41,775 nucleotides of DNA from the NCBI RefSeq assembly GCF_003946025.1, contig NZ_RHNR01000020.1, positions 1 through 41,775 of the forward strand, in the 5' to 3' direction. Positions 35,564-41,775 of the stretch are shown one piece after another (position 1 is the stretch's first letter; each line of letters starts with the position of its first letter). Source of the DNA: Lacticaseibacillus songhuajiangensis (lineage in GTDB: Bacteria; Bacillota; Bacilli; Lactobacillales; Lactobacillaceae). The position numbers were made by a program, and so were the translations under genes. Below the pieces are notes generated by a model. The model made no database searches. It saw nothing but the letters and a program-made list of their open reading frames with translations, and was not told the origin of the DNA.

Positions 35564-36193
35564 TTACTTAGTACCGAAGAGACGGTCACCCGCATCCCCG
35601 AGACCTGGGAAGATGTAACCACTCTCGGTGAGGTGGTCATCCAGTGCTGCGGCGTAGATGTCAACGTCTGGGTGGGCTTCCTGAATTGCCTTCACACCTT
35701 CTGGTGCGGCAACGAGGACAACCAGACGCATGTGCTTAGCGCCACGTTTCTTCAGCGCATCAATTGCCATGATGGCAGAACCACCAGTTGCGAGCATTGG
35801 GTCAACGATGAACAAGTCCCGCTGATCAATGTCGGTTGGCATCTTCACGAAGTATTCGTGCGGCTGCAGGGTCTTTTCGTCACGGTACATCCCAATGTGA
35901 CCAACCTTGGCAGCAGGAATCAATTCGAGCACGCCATCCACCATGCCCAGACCGGCACGCAGAATGGGAATCACTGCGAGCTTCTTGCCGGCGAGCTGCT
36001 TCTGCGTCGTTTTACCCATTGGGGTCTCTACCACGACGTCTTCGAGTGGCAAATCACGGGTAATTTCATAAACCATCAATTCGGCGATTTCGTTCGCGAC
36101 CTCGCGGAATTCCTTTGTGCCGATATTCTTATCACGGATAATTGTCAACTTGTGCTGAATCAGCGGGTGGTTCAATACGGTAAATTTACCCAT
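35564..36193 (-). CDS. Uracil phosphoribosyltransferase
   Basis: A 209-residue UPRT that makes UMP from uracil and PRPP for pyrimidine salvage. It starts [35 protein letters not shown], with the PRPP-binding block [23 protein letters not shown] and the uracil-contact end [17 protein letters not shown]; all canonical. TAGGAGAGGACAAACTG precedes the ATG at 36193. A TATAAT box on the minus strand at 36250-36245 suggests its own promoter overlapping the end of the upstream ywlC gene. No PyrR-type attenuator is evident. Confidence 0.97.
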   Translation of the reverse strand: MGKFTVLNHPLIQHKLTIIRDKNIGTKEFREVANEIAELMVYEITRDLPLEDVVVETPMGKTTQKQLAGKKLAVIPILRAGLGMVDGVLELIPAAKVGHIGMYRDEKTLQPHEYFVKMPTDIDQRDLFIVDPMLATGGSAIMAIDALKKRGAKHMRLVVLVAAPEGVKAIQEAHPDVDIYAAALDDHLTESGYIFPGLGDAGDRLFGTK

Positions 36194-36264
36194 CAGTTTG
36201 TCCTCTCCTATTCCAGTGCCCCACACAGGCACATGCCGTTAGCTATTATAACGAATTTTCGCGT

Positions 36265-37284
36265 CTAGTGTTCGGATTTTGACGAAAAATGCTGACCACC
36301 GGCAGATTTTTCAATGCGATTCATGTAGGCACTACCTAAACCGTCTGTTGGGAAACCCTCCGCGAGCACCAAACTAACCTGCGGATGCAAGTCAAAGTAA
36401 CGTAATCCGGCGAACAAGTCGCGGGTTGCCGTCGTAATGTCCGCGCCGAGACTGTATTCTTCAATGTCTTGTCCGTACTGCGCGAGCAAACCATCCGTCG
36501 CGAGGATACCAAAAGTTTGGCTGGTCGTCTGCGCCCATGCAATAGCCGCTGGAAAATCAGCAGGCTTGTCAACAATGACCACTTGCGCCTCAGGAGCATA
36601 GTGCTTGTACTTCATCCCTGGGGCCTTCGGGGTTTCCTTGGCACCGACCTTGTGCTTATCGGAGCTCACTGGGCCGATGATGGGTTCCAACATGGTCTCG
36701 TCAACCGCACCCGGCCGTAAAATAGCGGGCACATCAGTCGACATGTCAATGACCGTGGACTCGACACCGACCTCACAAGGCCCGTCGTCCAGGATACCGG
36801 CAATGCGGCCGTCCATATCGTGCAGCACGTGCTGTGCCGTGGTTGGGCTCGGCTTACCAGACAGATTTGCGGATGGTCCCACGATCGGCGTCCCGGCGGT
36901 GCGAATGAGATCAAGTGTGGCTTCATTCTGCGGATTACGAAAGGCTGCCGTCTGCAGACCACCCGTGACCTTCATGCTCAAAGCACCGGGCTTGATGGGC
37001 AAAATAATTGTGAGCGATCCTGGCCAGAAAGCATCCATTAACTTCGCGGCCTCTGGCGTGATGGTGGCAAAGCGGCTGACCGTTTCCCGGTCAGCGACTG
37101 TCACAATCAGCGGGTTGTCACTCGGACGACCCTTGGCTTTGTAAACTTTCTCAACAGCACTGACATTCGTGGCGTCGGCGCCCAAACCATAAACAGTTTC
37201 GGTTGGGAAAGCAACCAGTTCGCCGGCCTGAATTAAAGCAGCTGCATCGGCAACAGTTGCCCGTGTAAAAATTTTTGTTTCCAT
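36265..37284 (-). CDS. L-threonylcarbamoyladenylate synthase (Sua5/YwlC)
   Basis: A 339-residue Sua5. It forms threonylcarbamoyl-AMP from Thr, bicarbonate and ATP for t6A37 in tRNA. N-terminal YrdC domain: LVAFPTETVYGLGADA, KGRPSDNPLIVTVAD, FWPGSLTIIL, GTPIVGPSANLSGKPSPT. A linker leads to the C-terminal Sua5 domain from about 215 (PGMKYKHYAPEAQVVIVD), including RYFDL and GLGSAYMNRIEKSA. The ATG at 37284 has only a weak AGAAAG site; a GTG at 37293 is an alternative. It lies 30 bases after prmC, so the two are likely co-transcribed. Confidence 0.95.
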   Translation of the reverse strand: METKIFTRATVADAAALIQAGELVAFPTETVYGLGADATNVSAVEKVYKAKGRPSDNPLIVTVADRETVSRFATITPEAAKLMDAFWPGSLTIILPIKPGALSMKVTGGLQTAAFRNPQNEATLDLIRTAGTPIVGPSANLSGKPSPTTAQHVLHDMDGRIAGILDDGPCEVGVESTVIDMSTDVPAILRPGAVDETMLEPIIGPVSSDKHKVGAKETPKAPGMKYKHYAPEAQVVIVDKPADFPAAIAWAQTTSQTFGILATDGLLAQYGQDIEEYSLGADITTATRDLFAGLRYFDLHPQVSLVLAEGFPTDGLGSAYMNRIEKSAGGQHFSSKSEH

Positions 37285-37313
37285 ATAATACACTTCTTTC
37301 TGTTAGGTCCACC

Positions 37314-38141
37314 TTAGAAACTAATCTTCACTGCACGGTCATTACCCGCGTCGTCGCGCCGGAATTCAGCACTGGCATCTGGCAGCAGCGTACTAATCAT
37401 GCGCGCCAGTGCCGCCCGCTGGTGATAGCCGAACTCCAGGTAAACTGCCCCACCTGGGCGCACGTGCGTTGGCAATTGCGGTAGCAACTGCTCAAACAAG
37501 GCGAGCCCATGCTTGTCGGCGTACAAGGCCATATCCGGTTCAAACAACTTCGTGGACGTGTCCATCACCGGCATCTCCGCCCGGTCAATGTACGGCAAGT
37601 TGCTGACAATGAAGTCGAATGTGCCATCGAGGTTTTGCAGCAAATCTGATTGGGTGATGACCACTTGCGCGCCAAGCTGATCGGCATTGGCACGTGCAAC
37701 GGTCAGCGCGGCGGCGGATAAATCACTGAGCGTCATCTGCAATTGCGGCATTTCGAGCGCCAGCGTTAGCCCGATTGCCCCACTCCCCGTTGCCAGATCG
37801 AGCCCGCAACCACTCGGCGCGTCGGCCAGTACCCACTCAATCAGCAGTTCCGTGTCAAACCGCGGAATGAGCACGCGCTTGTCCACCTGAAACCAGCGGC
37901 CCCAAAACGGTGCCCGGCCCACGATGTACTGCGCCGGTTCATTCTGGAGCAGCTGCTGCACATCGGCAGCGAATTGCCTTGCCACTTCCGCCGGCATCTG
38001 GTCACGGCCGTGCAAAATGACCTGGCTGCGTGTCCAATTCAGACGTGCACTGAGAACAAAAGTTGCCCCGTCCGGGTCAATTCCGGCTTTTTCTAGCAAT
38101 AAAGACGCCCCGGAGAGCGCCTCATTGTATGTCTTAGTCAT
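37314..38141 (-). CDS. Release factor glutamine methyltransferase PrmC
   Basis: A 275-residue PrmC that methylates the GGQ glutamine of release factors. N-terminal helical domain ([22 protein letters not shown]), then the SAM fold with [15 protein letters not shown]. The catalytic motif reads SNLPYID where PrmC enzymes almost always have NPPY; the Leu in place of the first Pro is unusual. Downstream [22 protein letters not shown] is typical. The ATG at 38141 overlaps the end of prfA by eight bases, with TTGGAGCAGCTT upstream. Neighbour prfA encodes its substrate. Confidence 0.93.
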   Translation of the reverse strand: MTKTYNEALSGASLLLEKAGIDPDGATFVLSARLNWTRSQVILHGRDQMPAEVARQFAADVQQLLQNEPAQYIVGRAPFWGRWFQVDKRVLIPRFDTELLIEWVLADAPSGCGLDLATGSGAIGLTLALEMPQLQMTLSDLSAAALTVARANADQLGAQVVITQSDLLQNLDGTFDFIVSNLPYIDRAEMPVMDTSTKLFEPDMALYADKHGLALFEQLLPQLPTHVRPGGAVYLEFGYHQRAALARMISTLLPDASAEFRRDDAGNDRAVKISF

Positions 38142-39216
38142 TTGCAAGCTGCTCCAACTTCGCTGTTTGGTCGTGCAGAACTAGAGCTGCGATGATGTCA
38201 TCCAGTTCCCCGTTCATGATCCGGTCAAGCTTGTTGAGGCTGAGGCCAATCCGGTGATCGGTGACCCGGTTTTGCGGGTAGTTGTAGGTCCGAATCCGTT
38301 CGGACCGGTCCCCTGAACCCACCGCGGTCTTCCGCTTAGCGGCGTATTCCGACTCATTCTGGCTTTCGTAGTAGTCGTAAACACGGGCGGTCAGAATCTG
38401 CATCGCCTTCACGCGGTTTTGCTGCTGCGAACGCTGGTCCTGCATAGCCACCACAATCCCAGTTGGCAAGTGGGTCATCCGGACGGCGGAACTGGTTTTG
38501 TTAATGTGCTGCCCACCGGCACCACTGGAACGGTAAACATCGGTCCGAATATCCTTCGGGTCGAGTTCAAGGTCAACCTTCTCGTATTCCGGCATCACAC
38601 CAACGGTTGCGGTACTGGTGTGCACACGACCAGCACTTTCGGTTGCCGGTACACGCTGGACCCGGTGCGCCCCGTTCTCGTACTTGAGCTTGGAGTAGAC
38701 GTTGTCCCCGGTAATCATGACAACGACTTCCTTGTAACCACCGACTTCCGTAGGTGATTCGTCGATGATTTCAGTCTGCCAGCCCTGACGTTCAGCGTAA
38801 CGGGAGTACATGTTCAGCAAGTCAGCAGCGAACAGACTCGCTTCGTCCCCACCGGCTGCGCCCCGGATTTCCATGATGATGTTCTTGTCATCATTGGGGT
38901 CCTTCGGGAGCATCATGATCTTGATGTTTTCTTCAAGTTCCGCCTTTTCTTCTTCGTCGGCCTTGATTTCTTCCTTGGCCATTTCGGTCATGTCGGGATC
39001 TTTGCTTTCACGCAGAATCTCGTCACTGTCGGCGATATCCTGAACGAGTTCCTTGTAGCGCTTGTAGGCTGCCACAACGTCGCGCAAGGACCCTTCTTCT
39101 TTAGACAAAGCCATGTAACGTTTCGTATCGTTAATGACTTCGGGGTCAGACATTTGTTCCTGCACTTCGTCGTAGCGAATTAAGACGCTGTCGAGTTGCT
39201 CAAAAATTTTGTCCAT
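38134..39216 (-). CDS. Peptide chain release factor 1
   Basis: A 360-residue RF1 terminating at UAA and UAG. The codon-reading motif PAT (in [20 protein letters not shown]) marks it as RF1, not RF2, and the peptidyl-hydrolysis motif GGQ is in [18 protein letters not shown]-terminal coiled domain [32 protein letters not shown] precedes the ATG at 39216; the frame extends upstream over tdk without a ribosome site. The start is one base from the tdk stop, so tdk-prfA-prmC are translationally linked. Confidence 0.97.
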   Translation of the reverse strand: MDKIFEQLDSVLIRYDEVQEQMSDPEVINDTKRYMALSKEEGSLRDVVAAYKRYKELVQDIADSDEILRESKDPDMTEMAKEEIKADEEEKAELEENIKIMMLPKDPNDDKNIIMEIRGAAGGDEASLFAADLLNMYSRYAERQGWQTEIIDESPTEVGGYKEVVVMITGDNVYSKLKYENGAHRVQRVPATESAGRVHTSTATVGVMPEYEKVDLELDPKDIRTDVYRSSGAGGQHINKTSSAVRMTHLPTGIVVAMQDQRSQQQNRVKAMQILTARVYDYYESQNESEYAAKRKTAVGSGDRSERIRTYNYPQNRVTDHRIGLSLNKLDRIMNGELDDIIAALVLHDQTAKLEQLAND

Positions 39217-39217
39217 C

Positions 39218-39829
39218 TTACTCTCCTTTGTTCTTCGCCGCGGCCAGTGCTTTAAGTTCAGCCAGTGGCGGGTTGTTGTAGTGTTTACGGCAAACCGGGT
39301 AGTATGATTCGTTGCCCCCGATTTGGATTTGTTCACCGGCATAAACCGGCTTACCATCGTGAATGCGCAGGTTCATCGTGGCCTTCTTGGCGCAGAACCA
39401 GCAGATGGTTTTCATTTCTTCGATTTTGTCGGCGTAAAGCAGCAGGGCTTCACTGCCTTCAAACAGGTGGTTCATGAAGTCATTCTTGAGGCCGAACGCC
39501 ATTACCGGTACGTTGAGCTCATCGACAACGCGGGCACACTCAATCACGTGGCGCTTCAGTAAAAACTGCGCTTCATCAATTAGCACACAAGCCGTGGGTC
39601 CTTTGATTGACTGCACGAGGTCATAGATGTTCGTGTCTGGGTAAATCGGCTGCGCTTTACGCTCCAAGCCAATGCGGCTAGCGACCATCCCGACGCCGGA
39701 ACGTGAATCCACGGCGCTGGTCAGAATCACAACCTGCTTACCTTGTTCTTCATAATTGTGGGCGACTTTGAGAATTTCAATACTCTTGCCGCTGTTCATC
39801 GCACCATAACGATAAAAAAGTTGTGCCAT
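39218..39829 (-). CDS. Thymidine kinase
   Basis: A 203-residue TK1-type enzyme that phosphorylates thymidine for DNA salvage. P-loop YGAMNSGKS at about 9-17, Walker [10 protein letters not shown], lasso and zinc-binding Cys pairs in [13 protein letters not shown] and YPVCRKHY (third pair position shows one Cys and a His). Length normal. GGGAGGTCAAC precedes the ATG at 39829. It is the head of the tdk-prfA-prmC-ywlC block and is divergent from murT. Confidence 0.96.
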   Translation of the reverse strand: MAQLFYRYGAMNSGKSIEILKVAHNYEEQGKQVVILTSAVDSRSGVGMVASRIGLERKAQPIYPDTNIYDLVQSIKGPTACVLIDEAQFLLKRHVIECARVVDELNVPVMAFGLKNDFMNHLFEGSEALLLYADKIEEMKTICWFCAKKATMNLRIHDGKPVYAGEQIQIGGNESYYPVCRKHYNNPPLAELKALAAAKNKGE

Positions 39830-40029
39830 GTTGACCTCCCGAATTATGTCTTGCATTCTTCCAGCGCAAGACTCAAGCCATCTAAGTATACAAAAAAATA
39901 GGCCTAGATTCCACAGCTGAGCGGCAGACAGTTGCGGCCGCCGGAAGCAATTTTCAGTAAACTCGGCCGCAACCACCATTCTTCAGAATCTCTTTACCGC
40001 ACTGTGCGCAGAAAACGGGCAAAATATGC

Positions 40030-40069
40030 TAAAATGAGACGATTATGTATGCGGAGAGGAAGAACGATT
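40030..40069 (+). promoter_or_regulatory. murT -10 box, ribosome site and possible ATT start
   Basis: TGCTAAAAT is an extended -10 box with TAAAAT at 40030-40035. The only good ribosome site, GGAGAGGA (40053-40060), lies downstream of both in-frame ATGs (40034 and 40049) and 6-7 bases before an in-frame ATT at 40067. Confidence 0.45.
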
Positions 40070-41440
40070 ATCACAAACACTAGCCCAATTAAGGCCCAGT
40101 TCGCTACCGGCATGGGGAAGCTGGCCTATTCAGTACTGCACGGCGTTTTCAAGGGTGGATCTTCCTACCCAGGCAAACTCGCGCAAAAAATTGACCCTGA
40201 TGTCCTCGCGGCCCTGGGCAAAGATTACGACGTGATTGTCGTTACCGGGACGAACGGTAAAACCCTCACAACCAACCTCGTGGTCAAGGTGCTCGCCCAA
40301 AAGTACCCGGACATTCTGAGTAACCCGACCGGCAGTAACATGATGCGCGGTATCATCACCGCCTTTCTTGCCCACAGCAAGCGTTACAAGAACGGCAAGC
40401 GCGGCTTAGCCGTTCTTGAAGTTGATGAAGCCAACGTGGCGCCGGTGTCCGCTGCCCTGAACGTCAAGGCATACGTGCTCACCAACATTTTCCGGGACCA
40501 GATGGATCGCTACGGCGAATTCTACACAACTTACGAGAAGATCCTGACCGGCATCAAAATGCATCCGGACGCACTGGTCATTGCAAACGGCGACGCCCCC
40601 ATCTTCCACTCACGGGAACTCAAGAACCCCATGCGCTACTTCGGTTTCGACCGCGGCGGCACAGCAGACAAGTTCGCACCGGTGAACACGGATGGCGTGC
40701 TCTGCCCACAGTGCCAGCACATCCTGCACTACCACGAAATCAGCTACAGCAACCTGGGCGATTACTTCTGCCCCCACTGCGGCTTCAAGCGTCCTGAACT
40801 GGTCGCCAAAATGACGGCCATTACCGACCAAACGCCAACCAGTTCGGACTTCACAATCGACGGCCACAACTTCAGCCTGAGCATCGGCGGCACTTACAAC
40901 ATCTACAACGCCCTTGCCGCTTACACGGTTGGTCAAGAATTCGGTGTTGGCGCGGATGCCAGTGCGAAGGCGTTTGCTTATGACGAGAAAGTTTTCGGCC
41001 GGCAAGAAGTCGTCGACGTTAAGGGTAAGCAGGTGACCCTCGTCCTGGTCAAAAACCCCGTCGGCATGAACCAAGTGCTCGAGATGATTGGCCACGCCGA
41101 GAAGCCTTTCGCCTTCGGCTTCCTGCTGAACGCCAAGTACGCCGACGGCAAGGACACCTCCTGGATTTGGGACACCAACCTTGAGGAATTCGTCGCCAGC
41201 AAGCAAGCCACCACCTACATGGTCGGCGGCGAGCGTTTCAAGGACATCCAGTTCCGGATGGAAGTGGCGGGCGTGGATCCTGACGAACTGCTTACTGAAC
41301 CAGACCTGACCAAGTTGCCCGACCGCATCGCCAGTTTTAAGGAAGATTCCGTCTACCTGCTGGCCACCTACACGGCCATGTTGCAGCTACGCAAAACTTT
41401 TGCCGACGGCGGCTACATCGCCCACGGTTTTGACAAGTAA
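40049..41440 (+). CDS. Lipid II isoglutaminyl synthase subunit MurT
   Basis: MurT, a Mur-ligase-fold protein that with GatD amidates the D-Glu of lipid II. ATP-binding loop VVTGTNGKTLTT near 64-75, then SNPTGSNMMRGI, VLEVDEANV, and NIFRDQMDRYGE. A four-Cys zinc ribbon (CPQCQHIL...FCPHCGF) inserted at about 220-250 is a MurT hallmark. The C-terminal part includes VLVKNPVGMNQVLEMIG. The start is uncertain: the ATG at 40049 is annotated, but the ribosome site sits just after it, and the alignment with relatives would fit a start near 40067. GatD is not found directly downstream; a terminator follows. Confidence 0.93.
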   Translation: MRRGRTIITNTSPIKAQFATGMGKLAYSVLHGVFKGGSSYPGKLAQKIDPDVLAALGKDYDVIVVTGTNGKTLTTNLVVKVLAQKYPDILSNPTGSNMMRGIITAFLAHSKRYKNGKRGLAVLEVDEANVAPVSAALNVKAYVLTNIFRDQMDRYGEFYTTYEKILTGIKMHPDALVIANGDAPIFHSRELKNPMRYFGFDRGGTADKFAPVNTDGVLCPQCQHILHYHEISYSNLGDYFCPHCGFKRPELVAKMTAITDQTPTSSDFTIDGHNFSLSIGGTYNIYNALAAYTVGQEFGVGADASAKAFAYDEKVFGRQEVVDVKGKQVTLVLVKNPVGMNQVLEMIGHAEKPFAFGFLLNAKYADGKDTSWIWDTNLEEFVASKQATTYMVGGERFKDIQFRMEVAGVDPDELLTEPDLTKLPDRIASFKEDSVYLLATYTAMLQLRKTFADGGYIAHGFDK

Positions 41441-41448
41441 CACAGCCA

Positions 41449-41477
41449 ACGTCCTGCACATCTGTGCAGGGCGTTTT
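41449..41477 (+). terminator. Terminator of murT
   Basis: ACGTCCTGCACA pairs with TGTGCAGGGCGT around TC, then five Ts. It lies eight bases after the stop and directly before the structured element R3. Confidence 0.9.
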
Positions 41478-41484
41478 TACTTGT

Positions 41485-41775
41485 CGCTGTCCGTCAGCGA
41501 TAGCGTCGAAACTTTCATCCGCAAGGATGCCGGATTTGAAAATAGGGCTTCGACCGCAAGGTCGGGCCTGGGGCGACTTGGTTACGTGCCCGCAGGTAGG
41601 TGGCGCGGGGTCGCTCACGCCTGGCAAGCCAGGCTACCGCTAAACTTTTTGCCGAGGCCCTTGGCAAAAAGATTCCCCCCGAACATGAACAGCCCATACA
41701 ATGCGGCTTACGCCGGTTGTATGGCTGTTCATGTTCTTTGCGCGCCACCTACCTGCGTTCACTCCACCAAGCCGC
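41485..41775 (+). repeat. Structured element, copy R3 (cut by window end)
   Basis: It opens with CGCTGTCCGTCAGCG (41485-41499), CATCC-GCAA-GGATG (41516-41529) and CGACC-GCAA-GGTCG (41551-41564). The closing stem's 5' arm is 41564-41607, its 3' arm begins at 41740 and runs off the window. Interior: GCCTGG-CAAG-CCAGGC, CTTTTTGCC/GGCAAAAAG, then a 56-nt hairpin (41681-41736). Interior modules are those of R1, with changes in the closing stem that keep base pairing. Confidence 0.8.

Noticed and set aside
36194..36264. PyrR or other attenuator upstream of upp
   Set aside because: The gap is only about 70 bases and shows no anti-terminator/terminator pair; only a TATAAT box is visible.

Overview
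The window is a chromosomal segment of a low-GC-lineage Gram-positive bacterium, almost certainly a lactic acid bacterium of the family Lactobacillaceae with a fairly GC-rich genome (a Lacticaseibacillus- or Schleiferilactobacillus-like species is an inference). The grounds are the eight-gene F-type ATP synthase operon followed by DUF1146, an Mbl/MreB-type actin, EpuA, YidD, DUF2969 and RodA; the tdk-prfA-prmC-ywlC-upp block; methionine T-box leaders; a 6S (Lacto-usp) RNA in front of a usp operon; and strong GGAGG ribosome sites throughout.

Layout. 1-2300 is an accessory patch: an AbiH-like phage-defence gene bracketed by imperfect direct repeats of about 370-400 bp. 2.3-13.5 kb carries small transporters, regulators and surface or membrane proteins (EamA exporter, HxlR regulator divergent from an MFS exporter, Tex, a secreted repeat protein, GNAT, TetR divergent from a membrane protein, YxeA, an XRE/DUF3278 pair, DUF2628-like, YueI). 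13.5-17.8 kb has a 27-bp perfect inverted repeat, a short GshF-like ATP-grasp ligase, 6S RNA with its usp operon, and an XRE-TPR regulator. 18.5-22.7 kb is a methionine uptake locus with two metQ genes, each having its own promoter and Met-specific T-box, then metN and metI. 22.8-24.4 kb is an ArgE/DapE-type deacylase with a coupled unknown gene. 24.5-27.7 kb is a cell-shape cluster (RodA, DUF2969, YidD, EpuA, Mbl, DUF1146), and 28.7-35.1 kb the ATP synthase operon. 35.5-39.8 kb holds upp, ywlC, prmC, prfA and tdk, all on the minus strand; divergent from tdk is murT.

The most unusual feature is a family of about 300-350 bp structured intergenic elements, present in four recognisable copies (18155-18481 minus, 27783-28122 plus, 28300-28632 minus, 41485-41775 plus, cut by the window end) and one fragment (17933-18060). 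Most begin with the small palindrome CGCTGTCCGTCAGCG or a near variant. They carry short hairpins (several with GNRA-type loops), are closed by a long stem of about 30-45 bp whose paired positions co-vary between copies, and hold one long terminal hairpin of 56-60 nt whose position and length are kept while its sequence is different in every copy. Two pairs of copies lie head to tail in inverted orientation. I do not recognise this family; a structured RNA or a non-autonomous palindromic mobile element are both possible.
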